Assembly: GCA_021735245.1 (NCBI GenBank) | Contig: JAIPHJ010000008.1 | Location: 1-64,000 of the forward strand | Source of the DNA: Candidatus Bipolaricaulota bacterium | Lineage (GTDB): Bacteria > Bipolaricaulota > Bipolaricaulia > M55B111 | DNA length: 64,000 nucleotides | Reading direction: 5' to 3' | The notes under the pieces: model-generated | The model's database searches: none | Told to the model about the DNA's origin: nothing | What the model saw: the letters and a program-made list of their open reading frames with translations, nothing else | Shown here: piece by piece, positions 48,821 to 57,712 of the stretch | How positions within the stretch are numbered: the first letter of the stretch is position 1 | Layout of the letters: the number at the start of each line of letters is the position of its first letter | Made by a program: the position numbers and the translations under genes

Positions 48821-51442
48821 CTATAATGGATAATTCATTTTTATCATATCTTCACTTTGGCCCACTACCCGGAACCCCATATGTTTGCTAAAATTAATCA
48901 TCCGTTTGTTTTCGACACGAACAAATTCGTAAATGCTATATAGGTCCATATCCTGGGCCCACTCGACAAGCGCCTCCGTTAACTCCCTGCCCAACCCCAA
49001 ACCCTGCCAGGGATCGCCAACCACAATAGCGTACTCTCCTTTTTCTCCGGTGGGGTCAACTATTAATCGGGCCATCCCCATCATCTTCTCTTCGCCCCCT
49101 TCTTTCAATATTCCCACTATAGCCATTTCGCGGCGATAGTCGATATTGGTGAAGGTGCTCATCTTTCTATGAGTTACCGCCTGGGGAGAGGAGAAAAATC
49201 GCTCTCTCCAGGTCCTCTCGGAAAAGGTGTCAAAGAGTTCTACTTCCAGGGGTTCGTCCTCGGGACGAATTGGACGTATAGTTACAGATCGGCCATCCTT
49301 TAACTCGGCTTCACTTACATAACGCTCAGGATAAGGGCTAATGATCATGTGGGAGTGCGGCCTTTCGTCTTTTTCCGCTTTAGCCGGTCCTAAAGTTACT
49401 TCGGTCCCCAGAGCCCTCAGTTTCTCCTCCGCGAGGACCAGGCGAGGAATATTTATCTCGACAATCTCGGGATAATCTATCAGTAACTGTGAAAATGAAG
49501 CCAGCGTCCTCTCGAGTTCTCGTATTAGGTGTGGAGGGTCCCTGTAAAGATTTTTGAGAAGGCGCTCGATCCCTGCCTCCTCCAGCAGACGGCGGGCCAG
49601 TACCTGGTTTAAAGGTGGAAAACCTACGATATTGCTAACCTTTACGTCGTAGTTTTCCCTTGTTGGATTTACCATAATTAGGGAACCAAATAGACTGTCC
49701 CTGTAAGAGTTGAGACGGATAATCGAAGACCCCTCCGGGACTTTCTCCCGGACGAGTAGTTGGTTATTTTGGTGAGAACCGCTACCAACCATTCTGGAGA
49801 GAGCGGATTCAAGTTGGTCCCAAGTGTTAACCGTTAGCTTCCACCCTCTGTCTCCTTTCAAGGTGAGGGGAAACCCAGCCGTGGAAGCGAACTCTTTTGC
49901 CTCCGAAACGGAGCAGATCGACTTCTGGTCAAGGGGATTTATATCGTAAGCCCGAAGAAGTTTTCGAGTTTCCGTTTCGGACAACTTAGTTATCCCCTCC
50001 TCAATGTCCTTCTTAATGTGTTTGGGGATAGAGTAAGCGGTTGGGCTGAATTCCAATTGCTCGGGCGTCTGATAAAGCATCTCCAAATTTCGAACGTACT
50101 GATAGAGATAAAGATAAGCTTTAGCCGCTTGTTCCGGTGCCGTACAGGTGACTATACCGTTATCCCGAAGTTTTTTTCGGCCCTCCCGAGCTTCTTTCCC
50201 TCCGATCCAGGCCGTGAGCACTGGTTTTTCCGTATCTTCTACCACTTCCACCACCGCTTCAGCGGCATCCGTCGCCGGGGCCTCCCCTTGTGGGCAGTAG
50301 ATGACGAGCAGGGCATCGACGTCCCCGTCCTCTGAAACTACCCTGCCACATTTTTCGTACCTGGTACTACCCGCATCTCCTAAGACATCTAAAGGATTGC
50401 CCGGGTTGGCTTGAGGGGGTAATAACTTGCCAAGCTTTTGCCGGGTTTCTTTGTGGAAAGTCGCGACTCGCCCACCTTGGTCCAGCAGGGTGTCCAGAGC
50501 CAATATGGCGGGACCGTTTGCGTTGGTAACCACTGCCAGATTCGGACCCTCGGGGAGGGGTTCGTGAGCGAGGATTTCCGAACAAGCAAATAGATCTTCT
50601 AAAGTCCTAACTCGAGTTATGCCCACTCGCTTGAATAATGCATCGTATACTTCATTCCGCCGGGGGCTAAGCCCTATGTGGGAGGAGACCAGGGACTGGC
50701 TTTGAGGGTGCCTACCCCCTTTAAGACAAATTATAGGCTTCCTCCGGGCAAAGGGCCTGGCTGCTCTGATGAACGCTTCGGGATCCTCCAGAGTTTCCAG
50801 ATAAAGAATAATACTTTTGGTGGAAGGATCTTGACCGTAGTAGTCGATCAGGTCGGCGAAACCAATATCGAGCGTATTACCGATGGAGACGAAGGCGCTA
50901 AATCCTATCCGGGACTCAGTAGCCCAATCGATCAGGCTTGACCCCATTGCCCCGCTCTGGGAAATAAAGGCTACTCCTCCTGGCGAAGGAACCTCTCGAG
51001 CAAAGCTCAAGTTTAACCGGGCGGGAGGCCTGATAAAGCCCAGACAGTTCGGCCCCAAAATTCTCATGCCGTACTTTTTTCTCCCGGCTTCGATTTTTTC
51101 TTGTAATTTTTCCCCTTGAATACCGGCTTCGCTAAATCCAGCGGATATTATTATTACAGCGCTAATTCCCGCCTTCCCGCATTCCTCCACTATAGAAGGA
51201 ACGGTAGAAGCGGGGGTGGCGATGATCGCTACGTCTATTGGCTCCGGGATAGCTCCTACGTCCGGATAACTCGTCCGCCCCAGCACTGAATCCCTATTCG
51301 GGTTAACCGCAAAGACTCGACCCTGAAATCCCTGAAGGACGTTTCGCAACAAAGTGGCGCCAACGGACCTTTCGGAACTACTAGCTCCTATCACTGCTAC
51401 CGAGTTCGGCTCAAAAAGCTTCTGGAGATTATGTATAGTCAT
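48821..51442 (-). CDS. ADP-forming acyl-CoA synthetase-like protein with C-terminal GNAT domain
   Basis: 873 residues in the order CoA-binding (5-130, VAVIGASSSERSVGATLLRN), succinyl-CoA ligase-like (150-450, with FISQSGAMGSSLIDWA and SSHIGLSP), ATP-grasp (about 475-700) and GNAT acetyltransferase (about 715-873, with GDPWQGLGLGRELTEALVEWA). This is the layout of PatZ/Pat-type lysine acetyltransferases that control acetyl-CoA synthetase, in which the ligase part is often a sensor. SHIG replaces the usual SHTG and the ATP-grasp is divergent, which favours a regulatory role over acetate formation. A single gene on its own. Confidence 0.88.
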   Translation of the reverse strand: MTIHNLQKLFEPNSVAVIGASSSERSVGATLLRNVLQGFQGRVFAVNPNRDSVLGRTSYPDVGAIPEPIDVAIIATPASTVPSIVEECGKAGISAVIIISAGFSEAGIQGEKLQEKIEAGRKKYGMRILGPNCLGFIRPPARLNLSFAREVPSPGGVAFISQSGAMGSSLIDWATESRIGFSAFVSIGNTLDIGFADLIDYYGQDPSTKSIILYLETLEDPEAFIRAARPFARRKPIICLKGGRHPQSQSLVSSHIGLSPRRNEVYDALFKRVGITRVRTLEDLFACSEILAHEPLPEGPNLAVVTNANGPAILALDTLLDQGGRVATFHKETRQKLGKLLPPQANPGNPLDVLGDAGSTRYEKCGRVVSEDGDVDALLVIYCPQGEAPATDAAEAVVEVVEDTEKPVLTAWIGGKEAREGRKKLRDNGIVTCTAPEQAAKAYLYLYQYVRNLEMLYQTPEQLEFSPTAYSIPKHIKKDIEEGITKLSETETRKLLRAYDINPLDQKSICSVSEAKEFASTAGFPLTLKGDRGWKLTVNTWDQLESALSRMVGSGSHQNNQLLVREKVPEGSSIIRLNSYRDSLFGSLIMVNPTRENYDVKVSNIVGFPPLNQVLARRLLEEAGIERLLKNLYRDPPHLIRELERTLASFSQLLIDYPEIVEINIPRLVLAEEKLRALGTEVTLGPAKAEKDERPHSHMIISPYPERYVSEAELKDGRSVTIRPIRPEDEPLEVELFDTFSERTWRERFFSSPQAVTHRKMSTFTNIDYRREMAIVGILKEGGEEKMMGMARLIVDPTGEKGEYAIVVGDPWQGLGLGRELTEALVEWAQDMDLYSIYEFVRVENKRMINFSKHMGFRVVGQSEDMIKMNYPL

Positions 51443-51666
51443 AAAGCTCTCCAGGGAACAGTTGGGCGGCCAGGATTGTTGCTCCTAAACGCAAAACTAA
51501 ATGGATTAAGAAGGTTTTACCTTCGACTTTTATTCTACCCTTATACTGGACCAAAGAGTGGTAATTTTCAAACTGGTTCGTCTCTACGTGTCTGGAAAAT
51601 TCTCCTTTCTCTTTACTTTCCTAATTACTCGAGACTTTATCCATCAATCAAAACGACTCCATTCCA

Positions 51667-51718
51667 CACAAAATCTACACATCTCGTTCACAGGTTTCCC
51701 ACAAACGGGGAGTATATT
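51667..51718 (+). promoter_or_regulatory. Phased CACA operator and promoter of the DUF2202 gene (intergenic 51443-51767)
   Basis: CACA occurs at 51667, 51678, 51689 and 51700, exactly 11 bases apart, and the -10 box TATATT (51713-51718) begins 13 bases after the last one. Helical-turn phasing of short direct repeats upstream of a -10 box is the binding pattern of OmpR/PhoB regulators. The same array with the same distances stands before 54878. The rest of the gap shows no gene. Confidence 0.75.
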
Positions 51719-51767
51719 TATGTCAATTAGGTATTAGAAAAATAATCCTCCACTGGAGGTGGAGAAA

Positions 51768-52454
51768 ATGAAACAAAGTCTAATTAATAACAAAACAACA
51801 GCATTGTTTTTTAGCCTGATTATTGGTCTGCTATTAGTCGGTAGCTCATTCGGCACGATGGCCCTCGCGGGGGAGGACCAATACGGGGCAGAAAACGTAA
51901 ACGCGGAGCAAACCTACACGATCGAAGAGATGTTGAACTACGCGATAGAGGACGAGTACAAGGCACGTGCTGAGTACGAACTAATAATCGAGGAGATGGA
52001 TAGAGGAAGGCCATTTACGAACATAGTCAAGGCTGAAGAGACTCACATCGCAATGCTGACGTCGCTGTTCGCAAAATACGGAGTTGAACTGCCAGCGGAT
52101 AACGCGTTCGAACACACGGTATTGCCTAATAGCATCGATTCGGCCTTAGAGACGGGCGTTAAGGCTGAGATAGACAACATAGCGATGTACGAGCAGTTCC
52201 TCAGTCAGGACCTCCCGGAGGATATTGAAGACACCTGTATCAGGTTGAAGAATGGATCACAAAACCACCTTGAAGCTTTTCAACGGGTACTTTCTGGTGG
52301 CAACCAGAACGTGGGCCGCGGTGAGAAATCCGGAGAGAATCGGGGACCAATGAAGGACCGTAATAAAGGAACTATGAACGACGAAAACCGTAACGGAAAG
52401 GGCCCCCATGGACAATTGAACCGGGAAAATAACCGGAAAGATGGCAGGAACTAA
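51768..52454 (+). CDS. Exported DUF2202 protein with basic tail
   Basis: About 228 residues. Signal peptide (FFSLIIGLLLVGSSFGTMALA), then a ferritin-like DUF2202 domain (about 45-175): EEMLNYAIEDEYKARAEYEL, KAEETHIAMLTSLFAKYG, GVKAEIDNIAMYEQFL and GSQNHLEAFQRVL carry the glutamates and histidines of a possible metal site. The last 50 residues are N/G/K/R-rich with GKGPHG. GGAGGTGG before AUG 51768 sets the start. It is probably regulated by the two-component system at 52666. Confidence 0.8.
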   Translation: MKQSLINNKTTALFFSLIIGLLLVGSSFGTMALAGEDQYGAENVNAEQTYTIEEMLNYAIEDEYKARAEYELIIEEMDRGRPFTNIVKAEETHIAMLTSLFAKYGVELPADNAFEHTVLPNSIDSALETGVKAEIDNIAMYEQFLSQDLPEDIEDTCIRLKNGSQNHLEAFQRVLSGGNQNVGRGEKSGENRGPMKDRNKGTMNDENRNGKGPHGQLNRENNRKDGRN

Positions 52455-52665
52455 TTGCTCTCCGGACTAACTGCTTATCTTGCTAATGGCCGGGTGGATA
52501 CTCTGCTCGGCTTATCTCTTTACAGCAAGTAAAGCCCGAATGCCGCAACGTCGTACTAAGGATTTCTGATCAATAATTGAGAGGTTAGTAAAAGTCCTAT
52601 ATAACTAGAATACCTAAGTTTGAAATCATCAGGACGCACGAAGAAGATAATCGGAGGAAACAAGT

Positions 52666-53361
52666 ATGCAGAAAGTACTCGTGATCGAGGACGAGGGCAG
52701 AATAGTAAGGTTGATCAGGGATTACCTGGAAAAAGAAGGTTATAAAGTCATCGACGCCCGAGACGGGGAAGAAGGTCTTGTGGCCTTTGAGCGCCAGGAA
52801 CCTGCTCTGATAATTCTGGACCTGATGTTGCCGAAAAAGGACGGCCTGGAGGTGGCGAAAGAGATAAGGAAGGAGTCTCAGGTCCCAATCATCATGTTGA
52901 CGGCAAAGACGGAAGAAGCTGACCGAGTAACCGGGCTGGAGATCGGTGCCGATGACTACGTGACCAAACCGTTCAGTCTTAGGGAACTGGCTGCCCGGAT
53001 CAAGGCAGTTCTGCGCCGTTCCGAGGGAGATCTCGAAAAACAGGATAGGGTCAAGCGGGGAGAGCTGTCGATCAATCCAGAAACTCATCAGGTAAAACTC
53101 GAGGGCGAGGTAGTCGACCTAACCCCGACGGAATTTGCCCTGCTTCTCGCCCTGGCTAGGAGACCCGGCCGTGCCTTTACGAGAAAAAGCTTGCTGGAAG
53201 AGATCGGTCACTTTCCCGGCGAAAACGTAAAACGGAAGATAGATACTCATGTAAAAAACCTGCGAAAAAAACTGTCCGGTCCGGACGAGCGACCCCGGTT
53301 TATCGAAACCGTCCACGGGGTTGGCTACCGGTTTCGAAAGGATAATGGCGAGGAGACATGA
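52666..53361 (+). CDS. OmpR-family response regulator, system 1
   Basis: 231 residues. Receiver domain with acidic pair near 9-10 (VIEDEGR), phospho-acceptor aspartate in LIILDLMLPKKDG, the threonine in MLTAKT and the lysine in VTKPFS. The C-terminal winged helix has LTPTEFALLLALA and DTHVKNLRKKLSG, the OmpR/PhoB type. It overlaps the kinase gene by four bases. The phased CACA arrays before the flanking genes are its likely targets. GGAGG precedes AUG. Confidence 0.93.
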   Translation: MQKVLVIEDEGRIVRLIRDYLEKEGYKVIDARDGEEGLVAFERQEPALIILDLMLPKKDGLEVAKEIRKESQVPIIMLTAKTEEADRVTGLEIGADDYVTKPFSLRELAARIKAVLRRSEGDLEKQDRVKRGELSINPETHQVKLEGEVVDLTPTEFALLLALARRPGRAFTRKSLLEEIGHFPGENVKRKIDTHVKNLRKKLSGPDERPRFIETVHGVGYRFRKDNGEET

Positions 53362-54752
53362 AAAACCTCTTTAGTTCCTTTCGTTTCAAACTGGTTTTAT
53401 CACTTTTCCTAATAGTTATCGTAATTCTTGGTTCCCTCTACTACGTCGTAAACCGAACTACCCAGAGCGAGTTTCGGGATTACGTCGTCCGCGGTCGGAG
53501 TAACCAGCTACGGGGAACCAGGGAAACGCTACTGAGTTACTACCGTACTAACGGTTCCTGGAACGGAGCGGATTCGGTATTCAAGGATAGAGTTGGATCC
53601 AATGTAGGAGGTAACGGAAAAGGCCCGGGAAGTTCGGCCAGTTCTCCGGCCAGCGGCGCACGCCACGTAGCTCTGGTCGGACCTGACGGACGAATTATTG
53701 CGTCCTACGACGGGGAGATGGTCGGAAAGAAAATACCCGGCGATTTGCTCTCTCAGGGCATATCACTTGAGCTGGATGGCAAAAAGATAGGAACGTTGCT
53801 TGCCGGACCGCTCCTGGCCGCCGAACTGGACCAGTCGGAGCGGCAATTCCTGGAATCGGTAAACAGGAGGATAATTTATGCGGGGGCTGTCGGCCTTGCC
53901 GTCGCGCTTTTGCTCGGTTGGCTGCTGATCAAACAGCTGACCAGGCCTTTGAACAAGCTGACCCGGGCCACCAGGGAGGTCTCCCAGGGTAAACTGGACC
54001 ACCGAGTTTCCGTGGATTCGAATGACGAGCTAGGAGAACTAGCCGAGTCGTTTAACAGGATGACGAGCAGCCTGCAGGAGTCGGAAGAAATTAGACGTCG
54101 GATGATCGGAGATATCGCACATGAATTGCGAACCCCGTTGACTGTTTTAAACGGCGAAGTGGAGGCAATCAGGGAGGGAGTTTACGAGCCGACCGACGAA
54201 AAACTGGAGGAAATTCAGGAAGATATAAATTTGCTCAATCGACTGATTGAGGACCTGCGCGAGCTGACGCTTGCCGAGGCCGGCGAACTTGAATTAAACA
54301 GGGAGCCTGTGGACCTCGCCGAGCTTATTAGGAAGTCAACCAACAAGTTGAGCGATCTCACTGCCGAAAGCGACGTAGAACTAAAGACTGATTTACCAGA
54401 AGCTGTGCCCGAGACAGAGCTTGACGCAGACAGGATATTGCAGGTAATCAACAACTTAGTAAAGAACGCGATCAGTCATACCGAATCCGGAGAAGTTCGG
54501 ATAAGTCTGGAGGAACAACCTGAAGATATAGTTATGAAAATTACCGATACCGGGGAAGGAATCCCGGAGGATAAGCTGGAACATGTTTTCGACCGATTTT
54601 ACCGGGTGGACAGCTCTCGTTCCGGCGAAGGTGGATCCGGTCTGGGTCTATCGATAGCCAAGGAGTTAGTCCGGGCCCACGGCGGAGAGATCTGGATCAA
54701 CTCCGAACCAGGAAATGGAACCACCGTAAGTTTCTCCCTTCCAAAGAATTAA
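53358..54752 (+). CDS. Sensor histidine kinase, system 1
   Basis: 464 residues. Helix 1 near 12-32, a sensor region (33-165) with a glycine/serine-rich segment (NVGGNGKGPGSSASSPASG), helix 2 near 172-192, HAMP (193-245), HisKA with IAHELRTPLTVL, and HATPase with NLVKNAISHT, DTGEGIP and GSGLGLSIAKELV. All catalytic boxes are complete. The glycine-rich stretch in the sensor resembles the tails of the two flanking exported proteins, so it may sense their state or a metal; this is speculation. Confidence 0.93.
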   Translation: MKNLFSSFRFKLVLSLFLIVIVILGSLYYVVNRTTQSEFRDYVVRGRSNQLRGTRETLLSYYRTNGSWNGADSVFKDRVGSNVGGNGKGPGSSASSPASGARHVALVGPDGRIIASYDGEMVGKKIPGDLLSQGISLELDGKKIGTLLAGPLLAAELDQSERQFLESVNRRIIYAGAVGLAVALLLGWLLIKQLTRPLNKLTRATREVSQGKLDHRVSVDSNDELGELAESFNRMTSSLQESEEIRRRMIGDIAHELRTPLTVLNGEVEAIREGVYEPTDEKLEEIQEDINLLNRLIEDLRELTLAEAGELELNREPVDLAELIRKSTNKLSDLTAESDVELKTDLPEAVPETELDADRILQVINNLVKNAISHTESGEVRISLEEQPEDIVMKITDTGEGIPEDKLEHVFDRFYRVDSSRSGEGGSGLGLSIAKELVRAHGGEIWINSEPGNGTTVSFSLPKN

Positions 54753-54794
54753 TTCCAATCTTCCCTCAGTTAAAAAGTAAGAGATTCAAAACCA

Positions 54795-54846
54795 CACATA
54801 ATCTTCACAGTTAACACATCGGTTCGACACATTCCCGGTATATACT
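54795..54846 (+). promoter_or_regulatory. Phased CACA operator and promoter, second copy
   Basis: CACA at 54795, 54806 and 54828, with the third register (54817) degenerate (CATC), and a -10 box TATACT at 54841-54846. The distances from first repeat to -10 (46) and last repeat to -10 (13) equal those of the array at 51667. The surrounding bases also match in part (AATCT.CACA, TTC.ACA, TTCCC). Confidence 0.75.
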
Positions 54847-54877
54847 TTCCCTGAATTAACATAAGAGGTGAAACAAA

Positions 54878-55543
54878 ATGTTATCAAAAAACTTCAAAAT
54901 CACGAGCGTACTTTCACTGGTATTGGTTTTAGGCCTTATGGTCACTAGTTTTGTCGGGTTTGCCGGTAACGGGTTCGGTTCTGAAGGAGAAAGGATCTTG
55001 AAAGAGACTTACATCGACCTTTTGGCACCGAAGCTGGGGCTGGAAACGGAGAATCTGGATGCGCTGATGGATAAAGCGATGAACCAGGCAGTAGCCGAGG
55101 ATGAAAGGCCGATAGGTGACAACTACCTGGAAATTCTGGTTGCCGAAGTGGCGGATATGGACGTCGAAAAATTGAAGACAACGATGGTAGAAACGAAAGC
55201 GGAAGCCGCGGACAAGCTAGCGGCGGAAGGGGCGATAAGCGAAGAGCTGGCAAACACCTTCAAAGAGAGGGCTTCGACCTTCCCGTTTGGCTACTCCAAC
55301 CAGGGTGCCGAGAAGGGGAAAAGTCAGAGATCGTCTCCGGGCAAGGCACAAAATAGGGACGGTAACCAGTACGGCGCAGCTGACGGCACTGGCTCCGCCT
55401 TACAGCCTGAAGACGGCACCGGTTACGGACCGGGAGCCGGTCGGGCAAATGACGGGACATGTGATGGAGGCGGTCCGCACGGAAGACAGGCCGGGGATGA
55501 CGAGGAAAGAGGCAGTCGGAATGGTGGACGACGTAAAAACTAA
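54878..55543 (+). CDS. Exported protein with helical domain and low-complexity tail
   Basis: 221 residues. Signal peptide (VLSLVLVLGLMVTSFVGFAG), a helical domain (about 35-145: LKETYIDLLAPKLGLETENL, VAEVADMDVEKLKTTMVET), then an 80-residue G/D/R/N-rich tail with GGGPHG. The helical part resembles a tandem of two short repeats (LAPKLGLE..., LVAEVADMD...). AGAGGTG precedes AUG. With the DUF2202 protein it forms the likely regulon of system 1. A 12-bp terminator stem follows. Confidence 0.7.
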   Translation: MLSKNFKITSVLSLVLVLGLMVTSFVGFAGNGFGSEGERILKETYIDLLAPKLGLETENLDALMDKAMNQAVAEDERPIGDNYLEILVAEVADMDVEKLKTTMVETKAEAADKLAAEGAISEELANTFKERASTFPFGYSNQGAEKGKSQRSSPGKAQNRDGNQYGAADGTGSALQPEDGTGYGPGAGRANDGTCDGGGPHGRQAGDDEERGSRNGGRRKN

Positions 55544-55575
55544 ATAGTTGCAGATCAGTTAAAGCAAAGCTCCAT

Positions 55576-55610
55576 AGCCAGGTGGTCGGTTGACCACCTG
55601 GCTTTCTATT
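55576..55610 (+). terminator. Rho-independent terminator
   Basis: AGCCAGGTGGTC (55576-55587) and GACCACCTGGCT (55592-55603) pair perfectly around a GGTT loop and are followed by TTCTATTTTA. Confidence 0.9.
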
Positions 55611-55926
55611 TTACCCCAAATATTGAATTGACGGCTTCCCCATGTTTTCAATTTGACGGCAACTTTGATAGGCCAAGCAAATCAAAGCCGACTCAATAGC
55701 TCGTTCAGAGTATGCTATGACTTCAGAGAGGGGTTAGATGCAACATGAAACCCAAAGGCAGCCAAGAAGTTATTCTATCTACCAAACAAAGAACAGTCCG
55801 AGGACTGGACCAAGATAAGGATACGTGGCTTTAAAAAGCACGAGACCAATTAGAGGAAATGTTTGAAGAGCGTTACGGGACGAACCGAAACAAATCAGAT
55901 CAGTCAACCCGGGAGGAGACCCCTGA

Positions 55927-56157
55927 AGTTGGGAATACACAACTTTTTTTGCACTACTGAAGATAGAATCAACCGAGGTAGAACCAATAAGTGAAGAAGA
56001 AATAAAAGGAGAGGTAGATGACCTACACAAATTACTTACCAAAGGTAGCTTCTTTGAGCAGAAACAATTCCTTTCCAAGTTCATAGAAGAAATTATCGTG
56101 AACCCATTGGTAAAGTCGAAAATGAGTTTTCTTAGTTCACTAGGTAAGAACGAATAG
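55927..56157 (+). pseudogene. Serine recombinase C-terminal remnant
   Basis: A 76-codon open stretch without a start reads LLKIESTEVEPISEEEIKG, VDDLHKLLTKGSF and KFIEEIIVNPLVKSKMSF to the stop. This is the pattern of the C-terminal part of serine site-specific recombinases (coiled coil plus Ile-Val strand). Upstream, 55620-55926 carries stops in all frames. A copy of an att-like direct repeat (56171) lies 13 bases after its stop. Confidence 0.6.
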
Positions 56158-56170
56158 GTTAAGCAATCTA

Positions 56171-56208
56171 GCTCCCCGGCGTGCACTTCATACAAACTTT
56201 TGTACTGA
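56171..56208 (+). repeat. Imperfect direct repeat, left copy (att-like)
   Basis: GCTCCCCGG then GTGCACTTCATA and AAACTTTT: about 30 of 38 bases recur at 57387. The two copies lie 1.2 kb apart in the same orientation and enclose an AT-rich gene. The position right after a serine recombinase remnant suggests attachment-site relics. Confidence 0.5.
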
Positions 56209-56471
56209 TTTTGGATTAAAAATGGTTTTGGTCGTAATGTATTTTGACTTAGATAAATCAGCAGGATTTTTATTTAAGCAGTAATTCTCCCGGATTCGAG
56301 AATTTTATTTTAGCTTCTTAGTATAGGGGGTGATGCGAAAAAAATACGCACCCACTCTTCCCATGAAATTGCGATATAACATGAAAAGTTTTATTATAAA
56401 AATTAATTGGGTGTTTTGATAAAATTCTAAAATTTGTCTAAATTCTTATTGTTAAGCCTGTTTAATTCACA

Positions 56472-57194
56472 TTGAAACTAACAATTTCCCCGAAGATAAA
56501 AAGTTTTCTCGACAATAGAAGTCAAATTTTTTGGGGGGCATTTTATTTTCTTTTAGGGAGTATTGTTACCTTATTGATTGGAATGTGGACTTCTGGTCGA
56601 CTCAGAACAACTGGAAAACACATTGAGATTAAGGCAACAGGTCAAGTGCTCCTCACTTCCAATGATCAGCCTGATGTATCTTTATTATATAAAGGGGAAA
56701 AATTCCCTAATCTTAGAATAATTACAGTCAGGATTTCCAATGTCGGTACTAAGGGTATGAATGGTATAGCTGGAAATAAAAACGTTTCTCAACCAATAAG
56801 GTTCTCTTTTAGTAAAGCTAAGTCAGAATTGTTAGGAGCGAGCGTCAATAGAAATCCAACTGGGGTTAAAGTAAAACGCAGATTAATAAAAGAAAAAGAT
56901 AAATTGGTAGTCGAATTTGATGTATTAAACAAAAAGAATTACTTCTCTTTAAATATTTTCTATTCTGCAAGCCAGAAGATATGTCCTAAAGTAGACGGAA
57001 AGTTCAAAGATATAAGTCGAAATGAATTGAATACTCTGAAAAATTGCCCCCTTCAAGAAAGACAGGGGCTTTTCCCCTTTTGGTGGCCACTATTAATTAT
57101 TATGGGAGTGAGTGTATTAATAATGATTTTGTCCGTTTTTCGCAATATATTAGGGAAAGTAAAATATGAATACGTGGCTAAAAAGGATAAGTAA
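56472..57194 (+). CDS. Membrane-anchored protein of unknown function, AT-rich
   Basis: 240 residues from a UUG start without a visible ribosome site. A helix at about 18-38 (FWGAFYFLLGSIVTLLIGMW), a beta-rich central domain (40-195) and a second helix at about 203-223 (WPLLIIMGVSVLIMILSVF) followed by a basic tail, so the middle faces outside. Its base composition is much lower in G+C than all neighbours, and it lies between the direct repeats at 56171 and 57387, which suggests transfer. No family recognised. Confidence 0.6.
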   Translation: MKLTISPKIKSFLDNRSQIFWGAFYFLLGSIVTLLIGMWTSGRLRTTGKHIEIKATGQVLLTSNDQPDVSLLYKGEKFPNLRIITVRISNVGTKGMNGIAGNKNVSQPIRFSFSKAKSELLGASVNRNPTGVKVKRRLIKEKDKLVVEFDVLNKKNYFSLNIFYSASQKICPKVDGKFKDISRNELNTLKNCPLQERQGLFPFWWPLLIIMGVSVLIMILSVFRNILGKVKYEYVAKKDK

Positions 57195-57386
57195 ATTTAA
57201 TACTTAAAAAAGCTACTCTTCTTATTAAGGAAATATCGGGAGAAGAGTGTGCTAAATCAAAACCAGTTTACTCCAGTAAAGTCAAAAGGTGAGAACCCTC
57301 GTTTATTTCGGCAGAAGAGTTGACGTAAAGATATAACGATTATCTAAAAAAGTTGAGTGTCTTTGTGAAGAAAAAGAACCTATTTT

Positions 57387-57425
57387 GCTCCCCGGGATGC
57401 ACTTCATAAAAACTTTTAGAGTGAT
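57387..57425 (+). repeat. Imperfect direct repeat, right copy (att-like)
   Basis: GCTCCCCGG, ATGCACTTCATA and AAACTTTTAGAGTGAT match the left copy at 56171 with few changes. It ends the AT-rich insert, about 60 bases before the AbrB gene's 3' end. Confidence 0.5.
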
Positions 57426-57487
57426 AATTAAATGAGATTTTACTAGTAGGTATTCCTTAACGTCCGGATCATATCAAAGCTCCCAAC

Positions 57488-57712
57488 TCATTTGAGATTC
57501 TCAAAAACTTCCTCATGGGAAAGAGTATTCCCCGACTCGTAGTTTTCCAGAGCCTTTTGTCGAATTTCTTCGAGGGACACCTTGCGTAAAATTACGTTGC
57601 CATCTCTTTCTATGAGTGCTAGCTTGTCACCTTTTTTCAGTTCCAGTTTCTCACGAATCTCCTTGGGTATGGTTATCTGTCCCTTGCTGGTGAGGGTTGC
57701 GGTAGTGGTCAT
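57488..57712 (-). CDS. AbrB/SpoVT-type antitoxin
   Basis: 74 residues. N-terminal swapped-hairpin domain TLTSKGQITIPKEIREKLELKKGDKL is the AbrB/VapB/MazE DNA-binding fold; the C-terminal arm LENYESGNTLSHEEVFENL is typical of antitoxins paired with RelE/ParE-type toxins. No toxin gene follows: after its stop only about 60 bases remain before the repeat at 57387. It looks like an orphan left after an insertion or deletion. AGGAGGGTAATC precedes AUG. Confidence 0.85.
   Translation of the reverse strand: MTTTATLTSKGQITIPKEIREKLELKKGDKLALIERDGNVILRKVSLEEIRQKALENYESGNTLSHEEVFENLK

Noticed and set aside
55779-56195. 138-codon minus-strand frame across the recombinase remnant
   Set aside because: Its translation lacks any known motif, and the plus strand carries a recognisable recombinase C-terminus in the same bases, so the minus frame is a shadow.
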